Below, piece after piece: positions 43,001 to 57,076 of a stretch of DNA of 64,000 nt. Within the stretch, counting starts at the first letter, position 1. Every line of letters starts with the position of its first letter. The position numbers and the translations under genes are program-made. The notes under the pieces are model-generated. The model saw only the letters and a program-made list of their open reading frames with translations. It made no database searches and was not told the DNA's origin. Origin of the DNA: Nephromyces sp. MM_2019 (taxonomy: Eukaryota > Apicomplexa > Aconoidasida > Nephromycida); NCBI GenBank assembly GCA_015657535.1, contig JADHZB010001376.1, positions 20,371 to 84,370 on the forward strand, in the 5' to 3' direction.

Positions 43001-45728
43001 ATATACCTGTTGCATGACTACTTGATAGCTACTTCTATTGCAGGCTCCTTCCTTATATTATCTGTTAATCCGCGGAGGAAAAAAATTCGCACGTAGTCAC
43101 ATTTATGATAACACATTCACGATATTTTATCAAGCTTTTTCGTTTGCTTTGTTTACGCTGACACTCAAAAGAAGAATTGATTCAGTTCAATCGCACGCAT
43201 CCCTTGAGTTCCAATAATAAACCACCGCCTGGGAAATTGTTATTTGGCTTAAAAAAACATTAATGTTTAAGGGATATTCTAAGCTATTCAAAGTTAAATC
43301 CGTTGTTTTTAAAATAGCTGTTGAAATAAAGCCTAGCGGAAGTACTAGTATAGATATTGTTATTCAATGTAAAAGCATGAACGTATATATTGTCTACAAT
43401 CTCACTTAAGTGCTCTTTATCCACAAAATCCGCGTTTCCTACATGAAGTTGCTTGTTTAATTGGGCTTAACCAGTTTTCCCCTTAAAAAAACCATTGCAA
43501 TAGCAATCTATATATATTGCACATGCAAAGAGTAAGATAATTGTAAGTAAGTACATATGCAGTAAATATTTTTTGGCGAGTCATGCTAGATCCGGCTGAC
43601 AAATTTTTGTACTGTTTAGGTTTCTGCACAATAAAAGCCCAGGTCTTTCCGTAACTGATAGAAATCAGTTTTCAAAGAAACTATAGTATAAAATGTTAGA
43701 GGCTGGATGAAACATACAAAATCTGGAGCAAATATAAGCATCTTCATTATCAAAATAATTTTCCTAACAGGGGGGGTACTTATTGTATATAGAAAGGTAT
43801 TAAAATGAGAAAAAGACACGGATACAGAGGTAGCAATTACTAAATTCTTACCTTTTTATTATTCATGGGGCATCAGTAAGAACTGGAAAGTCTTCAAAGG
43901 AAATTCAGTGATGCCAGGGGGAAAAGCGGTAACTCTCTGCCACTCCATTATCCGTAACACATCAAAAGCATCACACTTAGCGCGAAATTTTTGATCTCTA
44001 CTATTCCTGCTGTAGAAGCTGCATATCCTCTGCATAAATATCGAGCCAACTTATACTAAGGTTATAACTGGAATTCGATCAATACAAAAGAATTTTCGTT
44101 CTGGTACTAACCTAGGGTTAACTAAGTTTTTTTCCCATTATTTATCTCTTGAAAGCCTGTTTAGATAAAATTATCGATCTCTCGGATGTACCAACAAGCT
44201 TTTGCAAAAGTTTTGTAGTGACTCTAGTGAAACGTTTCTGCTGTACCTAAAGTCCGTGTATATACAATTCCTACCAATTTTTCCGTATCTTCCTATGTTT
44301 GCAGTGTAGTAAATGTTCGAATCACACAGTAGTGCATTTCAGATAGTGAAATAACCTTTGATAAAGCTATAGATATGCCTATACAGAGTCAACCATGCTT
44401 TCATGTGCTTTGAGCAGCTGCTAGAAATTATAATTTTTTAGGTTGAAACTATCATATATTACCGACTTAAAAATATAATAAAAGAGCTAAAATGTGTTTA
44501 AACTGTTTGCAGTATCGTAGCAAAAAAAAAATCAGCGTTTCACAAGAATTGAGAGGGCATAATTACCAGATGCATATGGGACTCCAAGCGAGACAGGCTA
44601 TTGGTATCACTCTGCAGTGTTAGCTGAGAAGTATACGCTAGTATTGTGCCCTGTGAATCCAGGCGGCCCACCCAAAAACGGATCAGGCGTACAAAGTAAG
44701 TATTTAAATTATCTGAGCTTACCTGGGAAAGTCAGCATTGCGTAGATAGCCTTTACAGCATCAATAAACTTTTTATTTCTTACCGCAAGATCCGGTATTT
44801 TTCACTCTCTTAATTGCTTACAAAGTCATTCTCTGCCATTGTTCCCTGCTCTGTGCCTTTTAGTGATACCACTTTAAGCATGCCTTTCACCCAAGAAATG
44901 GTAGTACTTGCTGGTAGTATGCTTGTGCATCACACGTCGCCTAGGTACTATGCCAAAAATCCTGAAGTGTAGCTCAGGCACGAATAACCCAAGCGGTTCT
45001 TAAGCCTATACTCTGGCATCTTTCCCAGGTCATTATGGGAGCAACTTTGCAATACTCAGGGTGCTGTAATTGCCAGCTTGGTGCTAGGCACTAGTCAATT
45101 TATTTGAAAGCAAGAGTCTTACTTTTTTTAAAATGAGGCGATAAAGCAAGTGATATCAGCATTCTGTTAGGCATCGTCGAGGGAAGGAAAAGACTGTTCA
45201 ATCATGATTTTTTCCGCATTGCGCAAGATGAATGCAGTAACAATGCTATATCCTTCTTTGATTCTATATGCAGAAGGATCAACCCGCACATTTGTAGTTG
45301 GAAAATGTTTTCTTTTATAAGACAGGGTACAGTAATATATCGATACTTGCTATTAGCAGACATTGTTCAACAGTTGCTGTTCGGTAACCATGAATATAGC
45401 GGGAAAACTTTTACAAGAGATGACAAAATACTTGAACGCTTCCCATAAAATTTGGGGCTACCACACAACTTATTTAGGAGCATTTTATACAATCAGCGAC
45501 TCCTATGTTAAAACAGGACAAAGTATGGTCCAGAAGCCAATTCGTAGAGTGCGCATTCTTATATAAGTTAATAACTTCAGCGAAATTGTGTGCATATCAT
45601 CACTGGCTTGTAATAGATAAAAGAATTACTTTCGCAATTCTATTCATGACATAATAAGTCATCTCCCCAACCTCCTTTGTAAATTCCTTCGTTCAACCGT
45701 ATCTGCCCATTTAGCAGCCTATTAAAAC
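40091..45728. other. Region between FTase-beta and the membrane-protein gene
   Basis: No recognised family on either strand. The part downstream of 40090 should hold the FTase 3' untranslated region. The sequence has few microsatellites. Several 50-65-codon frames look protein-like on both strands, for example - strand 40950-40756, - strand 45326-45162 and + strand 45391-45566. Because opposite strands of the same segments look equally plausible, I do not call them genes, apart from the weak entry at 43859-44712. Confidence 0.4.
43859..44712 (-). CDS. Candidate two last exons of an unrecognised minus-strand gene
   Basis: Two - strand segments join in phase: 44712-44567 (acceptor CTCAG, donor CTG|GTAATT, reading such as RLIRFWVGRLDSQGTIL) and 44029-43859 (acceptor TATGCAG, reading such as CDAFDVLRIMEWQRV, ending MPHE and a stop). 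A possible upstream exon near 45.0 kb ends at a donor with matching phase. I recognise no domain. The + strand is also open over the first segment and ends there at a GTAAGT donor, so the strand itself is uncertain. Confidence 0.25.
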
Positions 45729-48700
45729 ATGGATCCCCGCTTTGGCCAAATCTCAAGGGGACATCACAAATATCAACCCCGCCAAAACCACGGCGATGCT
45801 CGTAATAATCAAAGTTATAATAATGATGATAGCCATTCCAGAAATATTAAGCACAAACATGAGGATGCGGCATGGGAAGAAACGGAATACTACAGTGGAG
45901 ACTCTGAAGAAGCTCCCTCAGATGATAACTTTTACCGCTCCCATAAACACGTGAAAGCAAATCGGCACAATGAAAAAATCAAACAAGATTCAAATAGACA
46001 CGTGGGCAATTCCCACTCCAAGCATCACCTAAATCATGGCGCTTCAGTGAAAAAGAATTCACCCATCCATAAAAAGTCAGTGTGGGTACGCAGCCACGCG
46101 TTGAAGCGATCAGTCGCATGCTCATGGATATGAGAACGTTTCATAAGGCGTGACTCATGCCTTCGGACCATTTTTCGATTCCGGATGCAATGGGAGGGCA
46201 GGGTTTATAGCAAGATACATGCAGATAAATAACTGTAGCTTTCGGTGCTATCATTCTATTTGTGCATTCAAAATGTACTAAAGTCGCACCATGCTATGCA
46301 AGGGTCTACCAGAGCTTCTCTGTCTTGTTTACCATGAGGCTTTCACTTGATTGCACCGGTGTAGTAGTACATGGCTTGCAATGCTAGCAGTGGTGCGGCA
46401 CGTACTCTTGTTTTAGTTAGTATAGTCTTAAATTTCGAAGCAATATAAACATTCAAGTAATTCCTTGTAGGAAAAACGGCTATGAGGGCAGAGCAAGATA
46501 CCAAACCTCTGATGGTACTGATTTAACACCTCCTGATTATTTTGATAGAAGTGGGTACCTCATTGATTGCTCAAGTGTTACGGGCAGATTTCCATTAATG
46601 TACATACGTGCCTGCGTCCACGTAAAGTAGCTAAAATGTAGGCTCTGCAGAGTGCGTACTTTGGATTTAGTTCCTGCACGTTCTTGCGCATTTGTACCGG
46701 TGTATAAGCATGCATATAGCTGCGACATAATTTTACATAGGCTTCGTACAGGCGGCAGATTTTCTATACATGCCACCTGTGAGGTGTCTTTGTTATGTCC
46801 CTTTTCTACCATTTATGCAGTTACATGTATTCAGTTAAAAATTCTAGTGAGACTAACCCTTTTTTAAGCTTAATGTATCGTTTATTACTTAAGCGATATC
46901 TGCTATTTTTATATACATAGGTATCTATAAAATATCTACGAGCTGCAATATCATTTTCTACCAAATGCGGTGCGTATTCTTTTGACTACCTCTATTCATT
47001 AAAAAGAAGCTGAAAAGTGTGGGTTTTTTTGTACTGTTGAGTAGGCTGCAATGCGCATGCTAATCCTTCCTGTAGCAATACAGGTGATCCACTGCCACCT
47101 ACCAGTGTTAAGGTGATGTGTATGATATCAATGCCTAGGGTTTGCTACTAATATTTGTGACAATGGCATCATCAAAGAAGAAAAAAACATATTTCGTGCA
47201 TTATATCCATAATAAACTCTCTAATTCTACTGAAGTTAGAAAAAAAGATGGAGAATACTGGAGAATGAAAATAGGCACGATGGCAACTACTACCAAGCCT
47301 TTGGCAGTGTGAGCAACACGTGATAAACTTGATCACACGTCTCATCATATAGTATCTCCTTAGGAAAGCCATGCAAACTGCGAATAAATTCACATGTGAA
47401 AGATTAAACGCTACACCAAATCTTGCAGAAAATACCAACACGATCCTAAAAAAAAACTGCATATACGAGAAAAAGGTTTTAACACGCATGTCAAGACCAA
47501 GCTAATTCATGCTTAAATGAATCTATAGTATATAAATTTATTTTTAAGAGCTCTGACATATTCTTAAAAATTTCCGCCAGCCTAACGAATAACTGTGCAG
47601 CGTATTATGAGAAGTTCTGTGTAGGCTCATAGCTTCCAGCTTAGTTTCTTTGCGAGAAAAAAGATTGGTCATTACCCCTTATCTTTCTTGTAAGAAGTGC
47701 TTTTACAATGAAGCAGAAACAATTTGCACCAAAAAAGTTCTAAAGCTTTATCTTTTTTCATTATCTAAGTTTTTTTTTAAATTTATACTCATATTTCCCA
47801 GGTAGGCAAAGCACGTCGAGGCGTCGCCAAAGTACCGTTTATGGTTCTAGCGTATACTCTGGTGATGAACCTAACATAAAAAAAATAGTTATTAAAACAC
47901 CCGATGATTCTGCAGATGAGGAGCGCCACAAGCGCGCTAACTTGAATCCTAGGACTAGCCTCATAGATGGAACAGAACTGGAAGAATTAGATGACCCTGA
48001 GCTTGTCGATAAGCATAAAAAAATGTAATTTTAGATATTTTTATACCAAAAAATATCTCTTAGCCCCAATTTCCAAATTAGCTAGCGGAATAAATATAGA
48101 ATCAAGGAATCACTTTATTTTTTAAAAACTTTTTCTGCTAATTTCAATAACTTTCGTTTTCAAGCGGCGAAAAAACGGCGGTAACTGCACAATTAAAAGG
48201 TTTAGATGGCTATGTGGGTAATTTTTCTCGTTTTCAAGTTAAATTATTTTTAGTCTGCATGCCTAAATGCTAGACTATGTTCTAGTAAGTTATATTTGCA
48301 TCATAAAAGCTTTATAATTTTTAACTTGAAATTAAGTTATTTGATTTTATATTTGGCGCTTGAGAAGGGGACATTGAAAAAAGGTAATTTCTTAGCGTGC
48401 TGAATGTCACATTGTTTGAAAACTAGTATTTCCGCAAAGCAACATTTAATAAGTGAAGATTGCAAACTTAAAAGACGGTAAATAGTACGAAAGACTACAA
48501 TTGAGGGTTTTATAAGGAATAAAGCTTCGTTTAGTTAGTGGTGCTAATAAATTGACAAATTCTACCGTATTTATTTTTAGGGATTAATATACTGAGACCT
48601 GTAAAGAATTTCTCTCAGTTTTTAAGCCTTATATATATATATCTTTTTTCCTACTCAGAATAATATTTTTTTTAATATCAGGATTCTTTCCTTTAGTTTT

Positions 48701-51700
48701 CATTGGATGGGTTATTGGTAAGCTTTATTTTTACTGCATTTATTGGTGACTTATACTTCGTCCTTTTGTTTTCTTGACTGTGTGCATGAGGCTGAAACGT
48801 TTACAAAAAATTCCTTTATACATAAAATCTAGCTATTTAAGAATGAAATATATTTTGTTCAGGCCTAATTATTTCTGTAGCTATATCTACAAGGAATGAC
48901 TTAGAAATTATGAAGGTAACATGCTGAATTATGAAAGATGCACTCTTCTTCAATTTAACTCATCACTTCTTTGTGTGTGTGTGTCTATTTGAATATTTTT
49001 ATTTCTCTCGGGGGGTAAACGCTAGTCTTGCTTCATGTGGCCTGCTCAGTCAAGCCATTTTTTTTGGACTACCCTTGGAAGTCAAAGAAAGTATCTCTGC
49101 ATCTTCCCATTAATACTTTGAACCTATTTTTTCACAAAAGCAAAATCGTTAATCATGAGTTTTAACGCAGCAATACCATTCTATGAAAGCTTGTAATCAA
49201 CCAGTACATATAGGTTTTCCTACGGCTTTACTTTTCTAATATATTCAATTTCCTGGCGATGTATATATTTTTATGAGTTTTACTACTCTTTGCTGCGTCA
49301 AGTATCAGGTCTAAATGTTTTTGCTGAAAATTTAATTAGGTAAAGATGCCTACTTTTTTAACATTTTTAAAATTATTTTGTTTATAAAATGGATATTTTC
49401 CTTTTTTTTAATGAATTTTGGTTTCATTTTTGATATTTTTATCTATAAATTCAACATTTTCCTCTTTTTTAATGAATTGTATCTTTTGTTTTATTATTCT
49501 GTGACAGTACCGCAGAATATTGGCTGCCCTTGCAGCAATAAGCTCTATTATTTTTTTAATAGTTGGATCAGTTTTAGCTGCATCTGATACTTCAGAAGCT
49601 GCAACAGAAAATGCTATAGTCGAAGATCGTGGTGGTTAGTAGAATTTTCGTGCAAATAAAATAAAAAAAATTGCCATTTCCAATTGAAACAGCATGTCAT
49701 TTCTCTGATTCGGTAACATGCTTAGAGAGCATATCCTCAAAGATGAAAGTGAACTGAGAAAGTTACTTGCAATGTAGTACCAAGAATGCGTGTATGCTTT
49801 TATGCATGCTTTCTACACACCACCTGAATGGTTTAATCTCTATTTATAGTTATCACCTGGATTTTTGCGTAGTATTACCTGTAACCACCAAAAAAGCAAT
49901 CTTTTTCTTGATAAAGAATCCGGGATGCTTATTTTTTTTTATTTAAAAAATATTCTCCAGTAAAGCAGAGTAGAAAAAATTTCAGTTCCAAGCATTGCGT
50001 TGAGAAATCAACACGAGTAAAAAACAGAGCAATTTGGCTTAAAATTGATGCTGTTTTGAGGGAAATTTTATTACTTCATCATATCTAGAGTATATCTAAG
50101 GATGTGTATGTATACTCATAACTATAATTCCATTTTTAATATTTTTCCAAAAACAATTTTTTTCACAGCTTTATTGACATTTCCAAGACGCAGAATTTCA
50201 ACTAAATAGCTTACACACTGAATTTTACTTGATATTATCCTCAGGTGTATCCCAAGGTAACATATATAATTCCTGCCATGAGGAGAATAAGCCTTTGATG
50301 GTTTAAACTATAAAGTGGAGTATTTCCTGTTATTTTTTGTGAAGTTTATATGCCCAAATTCCTCCTATCGCAAGTCTACATGAAAAAACAGGGATTTATT
50401 CGTGTGTGTGTGTGTTTGCTTTTACTCAACAGAGATGCAAATATTTATTTTGAATTATCATATCCTCGTTTTTGTATTTTCGCAAATTTGAAGAGAATAT
50501 TTTTTTTTCAAATTGTTTGAAAATTATTTCCTAGAATAATATAAAAGATCAGTTTAACGTTGCAGGCTAAGTTTTTTAAAGTATTGATTTGAATCTTTGT
50601 TAATAGCCCTCGAAAAAGGGGGGTTTAATCATAGTCGGTGCTGTATAATTTATATTTTGTTTGGTAGAAGTATGTGGAGGCAATTTTTTTTTCAAGACTT
50701 TAAATATGAAGTTGGAAAATCTTGTTTCTCTGATTTTTTCTTACCTTTTTCAATTTTTAAGAGCGATTAATTTCCGATTTACATTCTTGGGCTGAAGAAA
50801 TCATAATGCTGTTTAAAAAGTGGCAAAAAAAGGGCCTGGTTGACTCTTTTTTATGGGATATATTTTCAAAAGCTATTCCTTCTCTTTGCAGTTAAATTGC
50901 TTGTGATTTTGAAAATTCTTTTAGAGCTTCGCTTTCCTTATATCTTTTAGTTATATCCGTCGGTATCATTTATTTTTTTAATCGTGTGTGTACCTTGCAG
51001 CTCCATTGCTAACCACAACCTGTGGCAGAGGTTTGAAGAAAGACGGCACAGAATGCAAACAGGAGTATATTCATGGTAAGAAAACGTCTATATAGCACAA
51101 GACAGAGGATTTAAGGGGCTTTTTCATGAGTTTTTTCGCTTGAAATTCCGAGTTTTTCTTGGAAAATGCAGTTTTTTAGGGGTTTTTACAGCTTATAGCC
51201 TCGTAATACGCATTTTCATGGAGGTGACATAGAGATTTCCTAGCTTAGAAGATCAAGCAACAATACTTAAAAGGATAATTTCCATTCCCCTAGCTTAGTT
51301 GTTCACAAGTGTGTGCTTAACTTGCAGTATTAGCGTTAAAACAGAGGGCTTTTATGAAGGATTTTGTGAGTATAATTGCTTTGAAGATATTACCTTTGCT
51401 GGAGAGGTGTGAATAAGCCCGTTGCAGCTACTTCAAGTGGCTGAAAAAATTTTTGGAATTGTTAAGCTTTGTGGATCTAGCAGTTAATTTTTGTATTCTT
51501 CTCCTCTAAAATCATCGTTTCAGTAGTGAGTTTCTCCAATTTTCTCCTCTAAAAACATCATTTTACCAGTTAATTCTTCCAATTTTTCTTCTTTTTCACG
51601 AAGAGTTTGCTGCATGCAATTTGTGACGTATTTAAAGCTTACTCGCAAAGAGTTTTCAGTCACAAACCATGTCAGTACACCCCATATATCTTCGGGATTG

Positions 51701-54700
51701 CGACTTTCTAGTTTATTGAAAAAGTCACTTTCTATTGATCATTACGAAGCACACGATTTTAAGGCCTCTAGAGATCTCCGGGAGATATTTCGATGTGCTT
51801 TGAAGATCCACTACATCAACCTCTGTGTGCAAAACTTTTCTACACATTTAAGGCAACTTATTGTTTTCACAAATTTTTCTTTAATAGCACCCCACCGTTT
51901 ACTCCTTCTAAAGTTTATCTCTCCCACTACTCTTCAATCTTTAATCATTCAATCTCTCAATGTATAATTGTTTTTAGCGCAACAAAGCTCAGGGGCTGAG
52001 TCAATGGGTACTGTCTTCTTAATAGGAGCCTTTCAGGTTGACTGGTGGAAACTCTCCCCCATACTTTACACTATAAACAGTCGAAACTTTGACGCCTATG
52101 CTATTGGAGCCCCTGGGACAGGGAATACTTCAGCTCTTGAAGATGGTTGTGAAATGTTTGGAACTACTGAGGTAACTGGCAGCAACTTCCTTAAAACTGT
52201 CGTTCAAGACTGCTTGAATGCAACCCTTGAAGAATCAGTCGTCATATCGCATGGCAACATTGTAACAAGGATGATAACTTACCCGGTTTTACTGGTGTGT
52301 GTAGTAGTGACGCAAGGGGATATATCGAATAGTTTTTTTGTTTTGTGACTGTAACGGTCTGCGTGGGATGTTAGGGTGGTGTGCGGGTTGTTAGGGTGGT
52401 GTGTGTTTTTTTAGTTTGGAGTGGTGTGTGTTTTCTTAACGCCCAACTAAGCATGTAATCTCCAAAGTCTTCTACTGAAATTATTCTTTGATGATATTGG
52501 AGGCTTCCAAGTATTCCCATTCCTGCAATTCTTTTCCGATTTTTTTTGGTACTTTACAATATGAAGATATACTGGCTTTTAGTTTTAGATTGATGTAGAT
52601 TAGCTAATTCCTTTTTTTTGCTTTTAAAAGCCTCTTTTTTGCACTTCCGCAGCCTCTATTTCACTTTTCAAACGCACTCCATCGATAACCTGTATCCGTT
52701 CATTGAACTCTAGTAATTACCCCGTTTTCGGCTCTAAAATGAAAGAAGTTTTCTTGTCTTCTAAAAAATCCTTAGGATGTACCCTTAGTTGGGTTTGCCT
52801 TTTACGAGTCTTACGTCGGCACATCTTGGATGAAAAAGACAGTGAGTATTGACAACGTGCAGTACAAATATCACCCGACAACGAACAACTACTTGGTAAG
52901 TAGAGCAAACAACACACTTTACGCACACATGCTTTTTTTCAGATCGGCTTAATCACTCCCTTCAATGGGCTAAAAAATACCTTGAATTGCTGCGTAAACT
53001 AAATATTCCAATTTTGGTATGAATACGCTAAACAAAACTGGAACATAACACCAAGAGAAAATTCTAAATTAGACACACACACTCACACCAACACACTTTT
53101 TTTTCCACAGATTTACATATTGTAGTAACTTATAGCTCATACAGCGTGGCAACACACACACTTTGATATATACCGATAAAACGAGAGATAATTTTTTCCG
53201 CACTCATCTTTTGGCTGATTTTGTGTGTGCAAAAATTCGGGCGCTATAGGCAAAGAAGAGGTATTGCTTCAATAGTATACATTAGTTCAAACTTCTTTAT
53301 TAATGCATGCTCTGTATAAAAATGCACCAATCTTTACCATGATGCTTTTCTTTGCTTATTTTCTCTGCAGTATTATCAATATCCACTTCCGGCCTATACC
53401 GGTAGGTTTTTTTGGTATAATTTAGGGCCTTTTAGATGTATATATTGATGGGTTTCCCGGGCTTCTTCTGCGCTTTTTTTACATATTTTGGCTCCTTATT
53501 GACTAAGTAGCGTGAGGATTCTAATTATGAAAACTTTGGTAAATTTTGGTCGTAGAAATAACGTGTTTTTTCCTGCCCATTTAATATGCCATTTTAATTC
53601 TACCTGTTCAGTTGTATACTTTTGTAATGGTGCTATAACTGCTGATTTCTATGTATATTTGCCATTTTTTAGAGAGACGGCTCTATGCTGTAAGTGTGCG
53701 GCTTCGCCAGTATTTTTATGGATTTTTTTAAAGCAGCCAGTCACTTGATTTGTCTTTTTTTTGGTATTTATACGGTTTCCTAATCTCTTTTCAGTTTGAG
53801 CTTTTCTAGAGCTATTAGAGAAGTTTTTGGTACTTTTTTGAAATGTTTTGGGGTGTGTGGAAACCGTTTTAAAGCCTCTGAAAGCGATTGCGGTGGTGAA
53901 CATTAAAAAAATAGATGTCCAGCTTTATTTTTAGAAAGTTTTTTAGATTTAGTTGGATGAGGAGAATTGGTTTGAAGATGAAAAAGAAGGCAGTAAAAGA
54001 TTCGAGGTTTTTGGAGAATTTTTTGTATGCACTTGTAAGAGAAGTAGATTCAGTTTGAAGATGACACGAAAAAATTAGCTATTAAAACTTTCTCTACTAA
54101 TACTTTACGTTTTGCGTTTATTGTGCCTGTTCCTGAGTGCAGTTAACGGCCAAGAGCTTACTAGGCCAAAAACTGAGTACGGACCCCTGGGGCTTCATGT
54201 CATAATAAATAAAGCGGTGAGTTGCAAGTTTATTCGCAACCTAAAATCTCACTCCCAGGAGCGAAAAGGCTGCTCTTAGACATCATCATCTTTAACAGAC
54301 AAGCACGCATTCTTTTAGCTTTAAATGAGTGTTTTTCACTGATATTTTCGCTGTTCACTTCGAATCTCAATCGCTTCTTTTGAGTGCACGTACACTCACC
54401 TCCTCGCTCTAAACTGCACACCATCAATTCGCAGCTTCAAATTCCACTTATCCCGTTTATTCGCTTTTCAGGAAGAAACCTTATCTAGAGATTCCTACAT
54501 TCGTTTCATAGAGTACTCACACAGCAACCCAAATGCGACTGTAGAAGAGATTGACCAGGCAATGCAGGAGCTAAGCAACATCTTAGTACCTCAAGACTAC
54601 TTTGTCTCTTTTAACAACGAACTCACGATATTCTTGGATAAACTTTCAACAAAAATAACCGAAAGTGGTGGAAATAAGACAGCAGTTGTTGAAGCGAGTG

Positions 54701-54843
54701 CCGTAGATAACAACGTAGACTTTTGCTTAGCGAAAAGCATAGTGGTTTCCGCGAAAAGACAGGAAGGAACCGCGATAATTACAGGGGATGCTTTCTGTGG
54801 AATTGAACCTGATCCGCCAGCATCTTCCACCGTTCGTCTTTAG
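45729..54843 (+). CDS. Unrecognised protein with His-rich N-terminus and two membrane segments, thirteen exons, 624 aa
   Basis: Exons: 45729-46075, 47806-48024, 48165-48217, 48682-48717, 48863-48915, 49508-49634, 51001-51075, 51978-52294, 52776-52895, 52943-52993, 53371-53401, 54143-54216, 54472-54843; one continuous frame results. Residues 1-116 hold 15 His plus many Asn, Lys and Asp; residues up to about 205 stay charged. Two hydrophobic stretches follow, about 207-229 (FFPLVFIGWVIGLIISVAI) and 240-262 (ILAALAAISSIIFLIVGSVL), separated by a short charged loop. The C-terminal 360 residues contain about nine Cys and sequons at NTS, NAT (twice) and NKT, so could be lumenal or extracellular. 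Two membrane passes would place both ends on the same side; topology is unresolved. No signal peptide and no family recognised. The 47-nt intron 52896-52942 and the small exons are the least certain parts. Confidence 0.78.
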
Positions 54844-57076
54844 GGTGTTATGAGGAAGGTACGATGCTTTTTGGAGGTGCAGTGAAGAAGAAAGAGCTTT
54901 AGCGAAGAGAAGGGGAGCAAGGCGTTATAGAATATTGATTTGTATAGTCATAAAGAAGCATCTAAACTAGCATTTACAAGCAGATTCTCTTGCTTAAATC
55001 CAAAAAGAGAAGAAAAAACGCAAACAAAAATGCATGAAAATCTAGACTTTTGAAGATACAAAGGTGATGAAGATATCGAAATCGTACAGAATCAGATGAT
55101 GAGTGATCTTTTTCCGAAGAACAGCTCTTTCAAAGTTTGAAAAACAGCGATTTGCCTTGAAGATGGTTTGAGGAAGTGTAGCTTTATCTATGTGCGTGTA
55201 GCTTAAGTATATAAAGCGGTAAGCGCAAACTGAGTGCTCAACTCAAACCAAAAAAGTATGGTTTTTTGGTATTCTTTTGAGACGTTTTTGCAGTTGCTCT
55301 ATTCATTTGAAATCTCTTTGTATGAAGATAATCCTGCATGTTGAGGAGGGGTGTGAATGCACACTCACACTAAAAAGTACAGCTTTTACATGATAAAGCA
55401 CCCCACGACACACACACTAAAAACAAACAGAAAAACGTGCTTTCGTACAGTAAAAGAGTAGCTAGGAATATCATCATCTAAAAGCTAGCAAAGTGCGCAG
55501 TTTCCGTGTATACAGGGTATTATTTTACGCGAGAAAAGGTTATAAAGGCTTGTGGTTTTGTGGGTAAGCAAAGTAGAGGAAAATGAAAGATAGCGTATTA
55601 AAAGACAAAACGATAGTTAATACCTTTTAAGAAATAGAAAACTGCTAAAGAAGCTTCCCATATACCTTGAAGATCTTCATTGGGCTGTCACACCCCAAAC
55701 TGATGTTTTTATTTTTGAAGATCAAGAATTGTTGGTGTGTGTGTATATGTGTGGGTGGACTTTGGTATTTGCGTGGCTTTGTGTGGGTATATGTGTGTGT
55801 GTTTGCGTGTGGGTGTTTTGGTGTGTGTGGGTCCTGACAGAAGAAAATCATCTTCAATAAATATATTGTTAAAACTTCATGTTAAGCATATATATTCAAA
55901 AATTATATCCATGGGAATTATTCTGCAAATAAAATGATACAAGAAGCTGCTTTTATAACAGGAACGAGATTTTATACTTATTTTATTCTGTGCAAAATCG
56001 GAGCTAAACTTTCTCAATGGATAATAACTTTCAATTTTAATCGTTCCAGGCCTCATAGGCTGCGTGTGTGAGATGAATGGTCGAAATTTATCAGTTCTTG
56101 AAGGAATTTTATTAGCTTGGAACACCTTGGCGCAGAAACTCGTATGTGTGAGCGATAATTCCGCAAAAAAAGTTTTCCTAGAGAGACTTAGAAACTCATT
56201 TTTTCGGTATAGTCTTTTTGGTTTTCTACGCTTTGATTTTCGGTAGAAAAACTCCGCAGTTTTGGCGCTGTAAATACTACTTTTCAGCGAGTTTTTTCCC
56301 CCCAAAAAAAGGATGTATATATTCAAATGCTGCCAAAAAATAACGAGTTGGAAGATGTAGAGTAAAACGAGATTTATAGGATAATCGTGACACTATTCTG
56401 AGAATTTTTATGCCCTAATACCGTCCCTGAGAGCTAATTTTTTTTTGTTACATAAAGCCTAATAGATATAGTATTGCTGCTGAAAAATCACTAAAAAATG
56501 ATTTTATAATCTACAATTATAGTAGGTAAGGCTTAATATATAGGTCGTCTTCTTCGTGTACTATCTCGTAATAAATTTCATCAAAGGCAAAATTTGTAGG
56601 TTTTCAAAAGGCTGCAAGCAAAAAGATTGGCAAGCAAAACGATGCCAAATAATCTGTAGAATTAATCGGAAAGTGAGTAGAGACTTTTGGAGGGTTTTGT
56701 TCTCATTGCTAGTCACTATTCATTGTCTTTACAGTATATTGGAGGATTCTAATTGCTAGAGATCGCCTTTATAACTACCCTTATGTCTCACACTATTCAC
56801 GGCCTTTATGCTACCAAAATCGTATCATTATGAATGAGTAGTAGTGTATATACACGTGGATTTCCACCTTCTCTTGCACCTTTTTGCAGAGTTGAATGAA
56901 GATAAAAAATTCTGCACTTTTTAAGAAAAAAAAAAGAATCTTCTAAAATGAGAAAAACACGCTAATACTCATAAAATATTCTGCAAAATAAAAAATGTAT
57001 TGAATTACTCTAGGTGCATGGTGCAAAGCATCTGTGTGTGCGAATTTAAGATATTGGCTTTCTTCGTTTCTATAGG

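Noticed and set aside
48361..48382. Possible 16-nt micro-exon in the membrane-protein gene
   Set aside because: Exons 48165-48217 and 48682-48717 join in phase without it and give a clean membrane segment; including it breaks the frame.
55877..56326. 149-codon minus-strand open frame
   Set aside because: Lies in AT-rich sequence, has a Lys/Ser-rich composition typical of complements of T-rich DNA, and no splice signals or family support it.
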